Notes: generated by a model not told the origin, from the sequence alone. A DNA stretch of 64,000 bases from Cryobacterium ruanii (GCF_004404055.1 NZ_SOHK01000015.1:344282-408281), one strand, 5' to 3'. Positions 18,249 to 27,577 are shown, counted from the stretch's first letter. Numbers and translations are program-made.

Positions 18249-18785
18249 TCAGTTCAGGGGCCAGGTCACCACGGTGGCACCGGCATCGCGCAGGGCCGAG
18301 GCGAACGCCAAATGCACGAGGCGACCACCGATACTTTCGCCGCCGAATTCGAGATCAGGAGCCGCGCATCCGTTCTCAATGACCATCGCGCTGCGACCGG
18401 TGTCGAGCACGGCTCGCACCGTCGCGTCCACGCACATGCTCGTCATCATGCCGACCACGACAAGATCGTCGATGTCGTTCTCGTCGAGAACGGCCTGCAG
18501 CTTTGTACCCAGGTAGGAGTTCGGCCGGGTTTTTGTGATGACTATCTCGGTCGCGAGAGGTGATACCAGCGAGTGGATGTCGGCGCCCGGCGTACCCGAG
18601 ACCAGAAACCCATCAACGGAGGGTTCCGCCAGGTGCTGCACGTGGCCCACCCAGTCGCCCCGGTCGCGAGCATCGGCGAGCACCGCTTGGGCCACCAACG
18701 CCGCTGCCTCTGCTCCGACCAGCGGGTAGGCGCCGCCGGCGAAATAATCCTGCTGAATATCGATGAGAAGTACCCCACGAGCCAT
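18249..18785 (-). CDS. Isochorismatase-family cysteine hydrolase
   Basis: The product (178 aa) carries the catalytic triad in context: Asp in LIDIQQDYF (about 7-15), Lys in VITKTRPNSY (about 83-92) and Cys in VVGMMTSMCVDAT (about 109-121), with the usual cis-peptide neighbourhood. Members hydrolyse nicotinamide, isochorismate, N-carbamoyl or similar amide/ether bonds, and the substrate is unknown here. Length is normal. Confidence 0.9.
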   Translation of the reverse strand: MARGVLLIDIQQDYFAGGAYPLVGAEAAALVAQAVLADARDRGDWVGHVQHLAEPSVDGFLVSGTPGADIHSLVSPLATEIVITKTRPNSYLGTKLQAVLDENDIDDLVVVGMMTSMCVDATVRAVLDTGRSAMVIENGCAAPDLEFGGESIGGRLVHLAFASALRDAGATVVTWPLN

Positions 18786-18879
18786 CTCGCAACCTCCGCT
18801 GCTCCGTGCGCCTCCGGCTGGTGACGACTGTTCACAGTCTGGCCTAGTTGAGTAGCCCGCCGGTCCCTATGATGAGGAT

Positions 18880-19922
18880 ATGTCGACGCGGGTTCTGGCT
18901 ACGAAACTCTTCGTTCCGGCGCGTCGACCGCAAGCCGTTGCCCGGGCACGCCTGATTGAACGGCTCCGGGAGGGCCGGAGAGCCGGCCACAGACTCTCCC
19001 TCACCTCGGCCCCCGCCGGTTTCGGCAAGACCACGCTCCTGAGCGAATGGATCGCCGCGGAACAACGCGATGATCCCGCGAGCCGCGTGGCCTGGCTCTC
19101 GCTCGACGCCGGCGACAGCGACCCCGGCCGCTTTCTGACCTATCTGGCCGCCGTCTCGCTGCGGGAACGCTCCGACGCGACCGAGTTCATCGAGGCGTTC
19201 ACCGGCAGCCACCGTTTCGTGCTCGATTATCTGGTCGAGGAGGTCTTGAAGGGGCTGCCCGCACCGGTGCGTGACTTTCTGCTGGAGACCGCCATCCTCG
19301 ACCGACTCAGCGGACCGCTGTGCGAGGCCGTCACGGGTCAACCCGCCGGGGGCGCGATGCTCGAATCCCTGGAGCGAGCCAACCTCTTCGTCCTGCCCTT
19401 GGATGACCACCGCCAGTGGTACCGCTAGCACCACCTCTTTGCCGACATGCTCCGCGCCCGGTTCGCCGACGAGGCGGGCACCCGCCTGCTCGAGCTGCAC
19501 CGACGCGCCAGCGATTGGTTCGAGCGCAATGATTTGCCCGAGGATGCGGTGCGGCACGCGCTGGCTGCGAAGGACTTCGATCGGGCGGCCGGTCTGATCG
19601 AACGGGCCGTGCCCGACGTGCGCCAGCGTCGACACGATGCCACCATGCTCGACTGGTTGCGCCAGCTGCCATCCGACATCATCGCGGAACGGCCCGTGCT
19701 GAGCATCTACCTGGCCTGGTCGATGCTCCTATCCGGTGACCTGGATGCCGTCGAGCTGCGACTGCAAGACGCCGAGCGGGCGCTGCGGGTGGCGACGGAT
19801 GCTCACGGCGGGGCTTGCGCATCCGCTGTAGAGAACGAAGAATCTCGGCTACTGCCGGTCATGATCGAGGTGTACCGGGCCGCGCGCTTTCAAGCGCTCG
19901 GCGATGTGGCCGCCACCGTGGC
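18880..19922 (+). pseudogene. MalT-like LuxR-family regulator, broken by a stop and a 3' deletion
   Basis: The N-terminus (MSTRVLATKLFVPARRP) and Walker A SAPAGFGKTTLLSEW are those of the large ATP-dependent MalT/LuxR regulators (about 850-900 aa, C-terminal LuxR HTH). The frame is interrupted by TAG at 19426-19428, where homologues read WYRYHHLFAD, so one base change from a Tyr codon explains it. The same frame then continues (HHLFADMLRARF, LHRRASDWFERN, AWSMLLSGDLDAVELRL) until about 19922, where homology stops and a DUF4386 gene begins in another frame. The DNA-binding half is gone, so it is non-functional as a regulator. Confidence 0.85.
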
Positions 19923-20549
19923 CCGACCCTTGCGCTCTACTCGGGAGTGCACGATCCGAACTTTGTCGTCGGTGCCGGTCCCGACGCCCCCGTCGTCATC
20001 GGCACCATTTTGGAGATCATCGTGGCCCTTGCCGGCATCGGCACCGCTATCGTGCTCCATCCGGTGGTTCGCCGGCAGAACGAAACCGTCGCCCTCGGCT
20101 TCGTCGGTGCCCGGGTGCTGGAGGCCAGCGCCATCTTCGCTGGCGTCGTCAGCCTGCTGTCGGTGGTGCGCCTGCGGCAGGCCGGTGCCGGCACCGATGC
20201 GCTCGTCACCGCCCAGGCGCTGGTCGCCCAGTACGACGGGTTCTTCCTCGGCCAGGGCCTGCTGCCGGTCGCCAACGCCCTGCTGCTCGGCTCCCTGTTG
20301 TACCGCTCGCGCCTCGTACCGCGCATCCTTCCCGTACTCGGCTTCATCGGAGCGCCACTGCTGCTCTCGGCGCTCATCGGCACGATGTTCGGCATCAACG
20401 ATTCGCAGACGGCCTGGTCCGGCCTCACCGTCATTCCGATCGCCCTGTGGGAGTTCTCCCTGGGCATCTACCTGGTCGTCAAGGGCTTCAAGCCTTCACC
20501 GATCACGGCCGGCCTGACCGCGGCGGGTCAGGGCACCGCGGCCCGATAA
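19923..20549 (+). pseudogene. DUF4386 membrane protein, N-terminally truncated
   Basis: From PTLALYSGVHDPNFVVG onward the sequence is a DUF4386 protein with about five remaining hydrophobic helices and the conserved HPVVRRQNETVALGFVGAR segment. The first 25-30 residues, including the first helix, are missing because the gene is joined to the regulator pseudogene at about 19920. No start codon with a ribosome site fits, so it is probably dead. A hairpin at 20578-20602 follows. Confidence 0.75.
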
Positions 20550-20577
20550 GCACGGCGACCCAACGGTTGACCCCGAC

Positions 20578-20602
20578 GGCCGGGCCTACATCGGGCCCGG
20601 CC
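20578..20602 (+). terminator. GC hairpin after the DUF4386 remnant
   Basis: GGCCGGGCC and GGCCCGGCC form a 9-bp stem around TACATCG. There is no T run, so it is a terminator-like structure only. Confidence 0.55.
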
Positions 20603-20637
20603 GCTAATCACGCGCCGGAGCCAGCAGCCGTCAAGCG

Positions 20638-20916
20638 TCAGAATCCACTCCGGGGTTCCACTCCTAGAGCACGCGCGTGCAATGGAACGTGAGCCACTGC
20701 GCCGGGTCGCCGGCCGACCGCCGGCAGAGTAGCTGACGCTGCAACAGGTTGCACCTCGAATCCCTCGGTGTTCACGCGGGCCCGGGTGGCCTCCCACACC
20801 TCGGGTGAAGCGCCGACGAGGTCGCGCTCGACCCGCCAGCGCAGGGCGGGGTCGAAGTCGAGCATCCACTCGACAAGTTTCGGGTCGCTCGCCATCTGCA
20901 GCAGGTTACCCGTCAT
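20638..20916 (-). pseudogene. N-terminal fragment of a larger protein
   Basis: The frame (92 aa) begins MTGNLLQMASDPKLVEWMLD and continues FDPALRWRVERDLVGASPEV. This resembles the start of actinobacterial squalene-cyclase-like (prenyltransferase-repeat) proteins of about 280-330 aa. Similarity appears to end near residue 50, and the rest is low-complexity and ends early. I read it as a truncated gene; the family guess is weak. Confidence 0.4.
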
Positions 20917-20965
20917 CGACGCCTTGCAAATCCTGCACGGTCATATATGATTCAGAAAATGATAA

Positions 20966-20982
20966 TAGAACATACTGTTCTA
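20966..20982. promoter_or_regulatory. Palindromic operator upstream of the ring hydroxylase
   Basis: TAGAACA-TAC-TGTTCTA is a perfect 7-bp inverted repeat with a 3-bp spacer, in an AT-rich patch that stands out from the GC-rich surroundings; another half-site, CGAACA, follows at about 20987. It lies about 50 bp before the hydroxylase start, as expected for a MarR- or TetR-type repressor site. No such regulator is adjacent. Confidence 0.7.
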
Positions 20983-21031
20983 ATATCGAACAGCCACAGC
21001 GCAAGAGACCACACAGAGAAGTGAGGAAGCC

Positions 21032-22921
21032 GTGCAGTTTCACCACCACGGATACGTGTCCACCGATCCCCGCCAACAGGATGCAGCCGGGGTCGGCATC
21101 GATCGCCCCGAGGAACTGCCCGACGACGTCGACGTTCTCATCGTGGGAACGGGTCCGGCCGGCATGATCACCGCCGCCCAGCTCTCCCAGTTTCCGAACA
21201 TCACGACTCGCATCGTGGAACGGCGCGGCGAGCGCCTCGCGATCGGGCAGGCCGACGGCATCCAGGCCCGCAGCGTCGAGACCTTTCAGGCCTTCGGCTT
21301 CGCCGAGCGCATCATCGCCGAGGCGTACCGCATCACCGAAATGGCGTTCTGGAAGCCCGACCCCACCAACCCGGCCAACATCATCCGCACAGCTCGCGCC
21401 ATCGACGACCCCACCGGAATCAGCGAATTCCCGCACCTCATCGTCAACCAGGCCCGGGTGCTGGACTATTTCGCCGAGGTGATGGAAAATTCGCCCACCC
21501 GAATGACGCCGGATTTCGGCTTCGAGTTCGTCAGCCTCACGAACACCAACGAAGGCGACTATCCCGTCACCGTGACGCTCCGGCACACCACCGGAGTCGA
21601 TCAGGGCCAGGAACGCTTCGTGCACGCCAAATATGTGGTCGGCGCCGACGGTGCCCGCAGCGGAGTGCGCGATTCCATCGGCTGCACGCTCGCCGGCGAC
21701 GCGGCCTTCCACGCCTGGGGCGTCATGGACGTGCTCGCCGTCACCGACTTTCCCGACATTCGCACCAAGTGCGCTATCCAGTCCGGAACCGGCGGGAGCA
21801 TCCTGCACATTCCGCGCGAAGGCGGCTACCTGTTTCGCATGTACGTCGACCTCGGCGAAGTGGCCGCCGATGACAACGGCGAGGTGCGCAAGACGTCGAT
21901 CGACGAGATCATCGTCAAGGCGAACGAGATTCTGCACCCCTACACACTCGATGTGAAGAACGTGGCCTGGCACAGCGTGTACGAGGTCGCCCACCGGCTC
22001 ACCGACCGGTTCGACGACGTGCTCCCCGCGGAAATCGGCATCCGCTCGCCCCGGGTCTTCATCATGGGTGACGCCTGCCATACCCACAGCGCCAAGGCCG
22101 GCCAGGGCATGAACGTCTCGATGCAGGACGGCTTCAACCTGGGCTGGAAGCTCGGCTACGTGCTCGACGGTCGCAGCCCGGAGGCGCTCCTCAGCACATA
22201 CTCCGCCGAGCGTCAGATCATCGCCAAGAACCTGATCGATTTCGACAAAGAGTGGTCTTCACTCATGGCGGCAAAGCCGGAAGACCTCAAGGTTCCACTC
22301 GAGGACTTCTACACCCAGACGGCGGAGTTCCCCTCCGGCTTCATGACGCAGTACCCGCCGTCGATGTTGATCGGCGAGGCCACCCACCAGGCGCTCGCCA
22401 CCGGATTCCCCATCGGCAAGCGCTTCAAGTCCACCCCGGTCGTGCGCGTCGCCGACGCCAACCCGGTGCAGCTGGGTCACCACCACCGCGCCGACGGCCG
22501 CTGGCGCGTCTACGCGTTCGCCGACACCGACAACTACGCCGTCGACGATTGGGCCGAGTGGATGCGCACCGCTGGTGACTCGCCGCTGCTCGCCCATACC
22601 CCGGCCGGCAGTGACGTCGACAGCGTCTTCGACGTCAAGGTGATCTACCAGCAGCCGCACACGGAGGTCGATCTGGGCCGGGTTGACAGGGCGTTCCTTC
22701 CGACCACCGGCCCGTTCGGCTTGATCGACTACGAGAAGGTATACGCCGCCGATCCCGAACACGACGTCTTCGAGCAGCGCAGGATCAGCCGTGATGGCGC
22801 CGTGATCGTCGTGCGGCCCGACCAGTACGTTGCACACGTGCTGCCCCTGACCGCCACCGCCGACCTCGCCGCGTACTTTCGGCAGATGCTGCTCGTTCGG
22901 TCGTCTCTGGCCGTCCGCTAG
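21032..22921 (+). CDS. FAD-dependent aromatic hydroxylase (3-hydroxybenzoate 4-monooxygenase/phenol hydroxylase type)
   Basis: The product (629 aa) is a class A flavoprotein monooxygenase that hydroxylates phenolic rings using NADPH and O2. Visible motifs are GXGXXG in VLIVGTGPAGM (about 36-46), the DG motif VVGADGARSGVR (about 202-213), the GD motif GDACHTHSAKAGQGMN (about 345-360) and a C-terminal thioredoxin-like domain (DSVFDVKVIYQQ, VVRPDQYVAHVLPL). GTG 21032 is preceded by GAGGAAG. It is a single gene behind a palindromic operator, probably induced by its substrate. Its stop overlaps that of arfB. Confidence 0.9.
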   Translation: MQFHHHGYVSTDPRQQDAAGVGIDRPEELPDDVDVLIVGTGPAGMITAAQLSQFPNITTRIVERRGERLAIGQADGIQARSVETFQAFGFAERIIAEAYRITEMAFWKPDPTNPANIIRTARAIDDPTGISEFPHLIVNQARVLDYFAEVMENSPTRMTPDFGFEFVSLTNTNEGDYPVTVTLRHTTGVDQGQERFVHAKYVVGADGARSGVRDSIGCTLAGDAAFHAWGVMDVLAVTDFPDIRTKCAIQSGTGGSILHIPREGGYLFRMYVDLGEVAADDNGEVRKTSIDEIIVKANEILHPYTLDVKNVAWHSVYEVAHRLTDRFDDVLPAEIGIRSPRVFIMGDACHTHSAKAGQGMNVSMQDGFNLGWKLGYVLDGRSPEALLSTYSAERQIIAKNLIDFDKEWSSLMAAKPEDLKVPLEDFYTQTAEFPSGFMTQYPPSMLIGEATHQALATGFPIGKRFKSTPVVRVADANPVQLGHHHRADGRWRVYAFADTDNYAVDDWAEWMRTAGDSPLLAHTPAGSDVDSVFDVKVIYQQPHTEVDLGRVDRAFLPTTGPFGLIDYEKVYAADPEHDVFEQRRISRDGAVIVVRPDQYVAHVLPLTATADLAAYFRQMLLVRSSLAVR

Positions 22922-23340
22922 TCGGCCGCCGGACGCTGCCGGTTGCGTTTCTTGGCCGAGCGCTGCTGCTTGACGGCGAGGTGTCGCCGGGCCGAGCCCC
23001 TGGTGGGTTTGGTCGGGCGGCGCGCGGCCGATTCCGCAGCCAGGCCCGCGACCACCAGGTCGGCGAGTTTGCGCAGGGCAATCTCACGATTGCGCAGCTG
23101 GGAGCGCTGCTCGCTCGCGGCGATGGTGACCACCCCGGCGACGAGGCGGTGCCCGAGGCGGGTGAGCAGCAGCATCCGCTCGTCGTCGGAGAGCACCAGT
23201 GAGTCGGCGACGTTCCAGAATAATTCGACGCGGCTGTCGGAGGTGTTAACGTGCTGGCCGCCGGGCCCCGACGATCGCGAGAACCGCCAGCCGAGTTCGC
23301 GGCCTGGAATGGTGAGCGCCGGTGACACCTCGAGATCCAT
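22918..23340 (-). CDS. arfB: Alternative ribosome-rescue factor ArfB (YaeJ)
   Basis: The product (140 aa) is a peptidyl-tRNA hydrolase that frees stalled ribosomes. The catalytic GGQ lies in SRSSGPGGQHVNTSDSRVEL (about 22-41), and the C-terminal tail is strongly basic (RRPTKPTRG, KQQRSAKKRNRQR), the segment that enters the empty mRNA channel. Length is typical. It is convergent with the hydroxylase gene. Confidence 0.92.
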   Translation of the reverse strand: MDLEVSPALTIPGRELGWRFSRSSGPGGQHVNTSDSRVELFWNVADSLVLSDDERMLLLTRLGHRLVAGVVTIAASEQRSQLRNREIALRKLADLVVAGLAAESAARRPTKPTRGSARRHLAVKQQRSAKKRNRQRPAAD

Positions 23341-23384
23341 GCCTCCAGCGTGGCACAGTATCTACGTTTGTCGCAGTGACCGCG

Positions 23385-24146
23385 CTAGAACAGCGGCCAC
23401 GGCACCGCGGGCATGTCGCCGCTCGGTGCCGGGAATCGTGCTGCGGAGCGCAATCGGTCGCAGCGCTCGGCAAGGGCGTCAACTTCCCCCGCGCTGAGCA
23501 GCCCGGCGAGAGTATCGCCGAGCGCACCGTTCAACTCGGCGATTACGCGGTCGACGCCGTCGAGCTCGTCGGTGGTGAGCGCGTCGCCGAGCCACCCCCA
23601 CAGCACGGTGCGCAGCTTATGATCGGTGTGAAAGGTGAGCCCGTGGTCGACGCCGTGCCGGTGCCCGTCGGGCATCGGCAGAATATGGTCGCCCTTGCGA
23701 TCGGCGTTGTTCACGACGATGTCGAACACGGCCATCCGCCGCAGCGGGGCCGTGTCTTCATGGATGAGGGTGACCATCCGTTCGTTCTCGTCCCGCCCGT
23801 CGAAAACGTGGCGCCACCCGGTGTCGGGCACGGCCTCGGCGGCGACGATATCGACGGCGGTCTGAGCCGGGTCGGCGTCCTGCCAGAGCTGCACCATTCC
23901 CTCGCCCATCGGGCCGTCGCGCAGCCAGGTGCGCGGCACCACATTCCAGCCGAAAACCTGCGAGACCAGGTACGCGGCCACCTCGCGATTGGCCAGACCG
24001 GCAAAATCCCAGAGCGGATGCTCCCCTGCGACCGGCTTGTAAACGACCGCCACCCCGTCGATACTGGCGAGAAAAGTCGCGTTCGACGCCGTGTCGATAC
24101 GGCCGGTGAGGTGCAGCTCGCCGTGCAGCAGGTCGGGGGTGGGCAT
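23385..24146 (-). CDS. SCO1664-family protein
   Basis: The product (253 aa) starts at MPTPDLLHGELHLTGRIDT, its ATG sharing one base with the preceding gene's TGA. It has kinase-like (PI3/4-kinase or HipA-like) features: the Lys in VVYKPVAGEHPLWDF, the catalytic-loop-like FDIVVNNADRKGDHIL and the DHGLTFH metal motif. In Actinobacteria this family co-occurs with DUF3090 and a histidine-phosphatase protein, exactly as here. The biochemical role is unknown. Confidence 0.85.
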   Translation of the reverse strand: MPTPDLLHGELHLTGRIDTASNATFLASIDGVAVVYKPVAGEHPLWDFAGLANREVAAYLVSQVFGWNVVPRTWLRDGPMGEGMVQLWQDADPAQTAVDIVAAEAVPDTGWRHVFDGRDENERMVTLIHEDTAPLRRMAVFDIVVNNADRKGDHILPMPDGHRHGVDHGLTFHTDHKLRTVLWGWLGDALTTDELDGVDRVIAELNGALGDTLAGLLSAGEVDALAERCDRLRSAARFPAPSGDMPAVPWPLF

Positions 24147-24730
24147 CAGATGTCGGGAAGGGTGCAGGTGTGTCCGTCGGCGTCCACGGGGTAGCCGCAC
24201 AGGGGGCACATCGGCCGCCCGGCTCCCACGACTTCCCGGGTGCGCTTCGCGAAGGCGCGGGCGGTGCCGACGGGTATGCGCACCAGCAGCATTTCCGCTA
24301 TTTCCACCAGATCGGGCGAGTCCTGGTCGTCCTCATCGTCGCCGTCCTCGCCATCGCCATCGCCATCGCCATCGCCATCGATCAGCGGGTAGGCCTCGAT
24401 AACGACCTGCACGGTCGACGGATCCCAACCGAGGCTCATGGCACCGGTGCGAAATTCTTCCGCAACGGGCTGCTCCAGTGGGTCGTTATCGACGAGTTCG
24501 ACGGGTGTCGTGGTGGGGATGCTGAAGGGGTTGCCCTCGAACGTGATCAGCTGGTCGAGAATCTCGTCGATCTTCTCGGCGAGCAGCGCCGATTGCTGTT
24601 TCTCCAGCGCGATGCTCACGATCCGGGCGCCGGCGCGCACCTGCAGGTAGAACGTGCGCGCTCCGGGGAGGCCGACGGTGCCGACGACGACCCGATCGGG
24701 CCAGTCGAATTCATGAACGATTGTGGGCAT
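24146..24730 (-). CDS. DUF3090-family protein
   Basis: The product (194 aa) has a family-typical N-terminus (MPTIVHEFDWPDRVVVGTVG) and a C-terminal zinc-ribbon CPLCGYPVDADGHTC. Between them lies a Gly-Asp run made by a hexanucleotide tract, followed by more acidic residues, an expansion of a surface loop. Function is unknown. It sits in the middle of the SCO1664/DUF3090/phosphatase trio and is probably cotranscribed with both neighbours. Confidence 0.88.
   Translation of the reverse strand: MPTIVHEFDWPDRVVVGTVGLPGARTFYLQVRAGARIVSIALEKQQSALLAEKIDEILDQLITFEGNPFSIPTTTPVELVDNDPLEQPVAEEFRTGAMSLGWDPSTVQVVIEAYPLIDGDGDGDGDGEDGDDEDDQDSPDLVEIAEMLLVRIPVGTARAFAKRTREVVGAGRPMCPLCGYPVDADGHTCTLPDI
24350..24379. 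repeat. Hexanucleotide microsatellite (GCCATC)5
   Basis: Five perfect units encoding Gly-Asp dipeptides in the DUF3090 protein. Length changes keep the frame. Confidence 0.9.
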
Positions 24731-24748
24731 ACAAATACTCTAGGCGCG

Positions 24749-25447
24749 TCAGGTGGGCGGAGCCTGCGGCCCGGCCCCGCCACCCACCGGCGCGTCGGCC
24801 GGGTGGATGCTGGTGCCTAGCCAAGACAGGTCGCCCGCATCGGTGTTCGTGGCGTGAACGCTCGGCCGGCCGGCGCCGTACCGCACGATCGACACCGACG
24901 CCGGCCCCACAGTGATGCGCTGGAACAGGTCGAGGTGCATGCCAAGCGCGTCGGCCAGAATGGACTTGATGATGTCGCCGTGACTCACCGCCACCCAGAC
25001 GGCGCCGGGCCCGTGCTCTGCTTCGAAGGCAGCGTCGTGGCGTCGAATGGCGGCCACTGACCGCGCCTGCATGGCGGCCATCGATTCGCCGCCCGGAAAG
25101 ACCACGGCTGACGGCTGGGTCTGCACGACGGACCAGAGCTTCTCGGCGGAGAGATCGCTCAGGGTGCGGCCCTGCCACTGGCCGTAGTCACACTCGGTGA
25201 GTTCCTCGTCGAGAGGCGTGACCGGTGCGCCGGCCTGGCGGTCGATAATCAGCTGCGCTGTTTGCCGGCAGCGCTCCAGCGGGCTCGATACCACTCCCAC
25301 CAGCGGCACGGAAGCGAGCCGCTCGCCCGTGAGCGCCGCCTGTTCACGCCCCGTCTGGTCAAGACTGACGCCGACGGTTCGTCCGGCCAGCACTCCAGTA
25401 GCGTTTGCGGTGGTGCGGCCGTGCCGCACGAGAATAACTGTGGCCAT
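24749..25447 (-). CDS. Histidine-phosphatase family protein (MSMEG_4193-type phosphomutase)
   Basis: The product (232 aa) has the active-site motif LVRHGRTTANA (about 6-16, His8), a second Arg/His pair in SSPLERCRQTA and SHGDIIKSIL, and Glu in EELTECDYG, complete for a phosphoglycerate-mutase-like phosphatase. It is the first gene of the trio with DUF3090 and the SCO1664-like gene, 18 bp upstream of DUF3090. The substrate is unknown. Confidence 0.9.
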   Translation of the reverse strand: MATVILVRHGRTTANATGVLAGRTVGVSLDQTGREQAALTGERLASVPLVGVVSSPLERCRQTAQLIIDRQAGAPVTPLDEELTECDYGQWQGRTLSDLSAEKLWSVVQTQPSAVVFPGGESMAAMQARSVAAIRRHDAAFEAEHGPGAVWVAVSHGDIIKSILADALGMHLDLFQRITVGPASVSIVRYGAGRPSVHATNTDAGDLSWLGTSIHPADAPVGGGAGPQAPPT

Positions 25448-25697
25448 GTGCCCAGCCTAGACATCCGCTCGATGGGCCTCTCACCGCTCACGGGCAGATG
25501 CGGTCGGTCAGCTACAGGTTCGCGGCGGGTTCGTTGTGAATCGAGTCGCGCACGCCAGCCTTTGACTGCTGGGGCCGGCTATCACCCGCAGAGCATTGTG
25601 CCGTGGAATACCCGAGTTGCCCTCTCCCCGCCACTCGGCGCAAAATGGAGGTACCGGATCGCTACTGAGTCTTCCGCCTGCGGCTGAGGAGCTCACC

Positions 25698-26702
25698 ATG
25701 ACCGAACCGAACGACGCACGCGTCGGCCTGTACATCGACTTCGACAACATCGTCATCTCGCGCTACCAGCAGTTGCACGGGCGCAATGCCTTTCAGCGCG
25801 ACGGCATTCGCGATTTCAATAAGAAGAGTCCGGAAGCAGACCCGGAGATCGCTGCACGGCTCGCCTCGGCCACGGTTGACTTCAACGCCATCATCGACTT
25901 CGCCGCCTCATTCGGCACTTTGGTCGTCAATCGTGCCTACGCCGACTGGTCGGTGCCGGTCAATGCGAGTTACCAGCGCCAACTCATGTCCCGAGCGGTG
26001 GATCTGACCCAGCTGTTCACCACCACCACCCGCGGAACCAAGAATGGTGCCGATATCCGTTTGGCGGTCGACGTGGTCGAAGACCTCTTCCGGCTGCCCG
26101 ACCTGACCCACGTGATCATTATCGCCGGCGATTCGGACTACATCGCCCTCGCCCAGAAGTCGAAACGTCTGGGCCGCTTCGTTGTAGGAATCGGCGTCGC
26201 GGGCTCGACGAGCACCTCGCTCGCGGCCGCGTGCGACGAGTTCGAGGACTACGACTCGCTGCCCGGAATCGGCTCTGCCAGCCCGTCCGCTACAGAGTCG
26301 CCGCGCGAGAGCCGGAAGACCGCCGAACCGGCTCCCACCAAGGTCGACGCTGTTGCCAGTCCGGCCCGCAGGCTCACCACGATCCCCATGTTCTCGCACA
26401 CCGAAGACGCGCAATACGACGAACCAGAGCCCGGCGACGACATCGACCCGCAGATACTCGCCACCGATCTGCTGGTGCGCGCCCTGCAGATCGGTCACGC
26501 CAAGGGCGATTCCGACGAGTGGCTCAACACCGGCACGATCAAGAACCAGATGCGCCGCATGGACCCGTCGTTCAACGAAAAGCCACTCGGCTTTCGTTCC
26601 TTCACCGACTTCCTCTCCTCGCGCAGCGACCAGGCGGAGCTGAAGGAAGACGGCCCGCACCGTCTCATCCGGCTGCGTCCAAAGGCTGAACTCAAGCGCT
26701 GA
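25698..26702 (+). CDS. NYN-domain (PIN-like) ribonuclease-type protein with C-terminal OST-HTH/LOTUS-like domain
   Basis: The product (334 aa) starts at the ATG after GAGGAG. The NYN fold is shown by acidic residues GLYIDFDNIV (about 10-19), KNGADIRLAVD (about 113-123) and IIIAGDSDYIALA (about 139-151), the metal-binding sites of LabA/DUF88 RNases. A Ser/Pro/Glu linker leads to a C-terminal winged-helix-like region (LATDLLVRALQIGH ... SFTDFLSS ... GPHRLIRLRP), matching LOTUS domains that bind RNA. It probably cleaves or binds RNA. Confidence 0.88.
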   Translation: MTEPNDARVGLYIDFDNIVISRYQQLHGRNAFQRDGIRDFNKKSPEADPEIAARLASATVDFNAIIDFAASFGTLVVNRAYADWSVPVNASYQRQLMSRAVDLTQLFTTTTRGTKNGADIRLAVDVVEDLFRLPDLTHVIIIAGDSDYIALAQKSKRLGRFVVGIGVAGSTSTSLAAACDEFEDYDSLPGIGSASPSATESPRESRKTAEPAPTKVDAVASPARRLTTIPMFSHTEDAQYDEPEPGDDIDPQILATDLLVRALQIGHAKGDSDEWLNTGTIKNQMRRMDPSFNEKPLGFRSFTDFLSSRSDQAELKEDGPHRLIRLRPKAELKR

Positions 26703-26739
26703 GTCGGCGGCGAACTGCCCAGATGCGCCTGTTTAAAAG

Positions 26740-27479
26740 TCAGTTGATTGACTCCGCTCCAGCTCGGCGCCGGAACAGCTGTTTCATCCCGGCTGCCACG
26801 AGCATCGCGATCCCCGCAGCAATCCTCGACGCGGCGACGATCGTTTCCGTGAACGGCGTCGTGTCGTGCGACTGGTAGCCCACTAGCGCCGGCGCGATCT
26901 GAAAGGTGGTCAAGAAATAGCCGGGCAGGGTCAGGCCGAGCAGTAGCAGGCACGCAGCGGATGCCGCCCACGAGTCCCGCAGCCACCGCGCCGCCAAGGC
27001 GATCAGGCCGACGAACCCGACCAGGGTCAACGACAGTTGCACCGGTGAGAATTGCAGGGGTGACGGAGCACCGATCAGCCCGGAAATGACGGCATGCACG
27101 CCGATGAGGCCGAACGAGTCGGCGGTGGCGACAGTGGCGACGGTAAGCATGCGTTCGACGCGACCATTGTGAGCCGCATGTCCCATGGCCAGGATCCCCA
27201 GTGTCAGGAGCAGCATCCCCTCCCGCCGAAGAACTGCGCCGTCGTTCCGAGGTTCTTCCACGGGCTGGCGGGGTGGGAGTAGTCGAAGCGATTGTCTTCG
27301 ATCGAAATGTCCGTGCGCGTCCAGGAGTCGCTCAAGACAACCCACCGCTCCAGCGAGGCAACGAGCTGAATCGCGGCTGAGCCGAGAAGGAGGCCGGCCG
27401 CAGCGAGTGACCAGCCGGCCGATGTGTGGCGGGCGAGAACGATCGGCGTGGAGAAACCGGTGCGGGCGATGGCTGCCAT
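26740..27479 (-). pseudogene. Four- or five-helix membrane protein, frameshifted
   Basis: The reading starts at ATG 27479 (MAAIARTGFSTPIVLARHTS) with hydrophobic helices and a periplasmic-type stretch up to KNLGTTAQFFGGRG (about 27220). There the frame changes at a run of four G's. A second frame continues MLLLTLGILAMGHAA, further helices and ends RRRAGAESIN. One missing G restores a single protein of about 245 aa. It could be a true inactivating indel, a slippage switch or a sequencing error. A long GCTG tract lies 27 bp upstream of the start. The family is not recognised. Confidence 0.7.
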
Positions 27480-27505
27480 GCGCCCACAGTAGCAACGGCG
27501 TGCGA

Positions 27506-27563
<58 letters not shown>

Positions 27564-27577
27564 GAACAGTAGATGCG

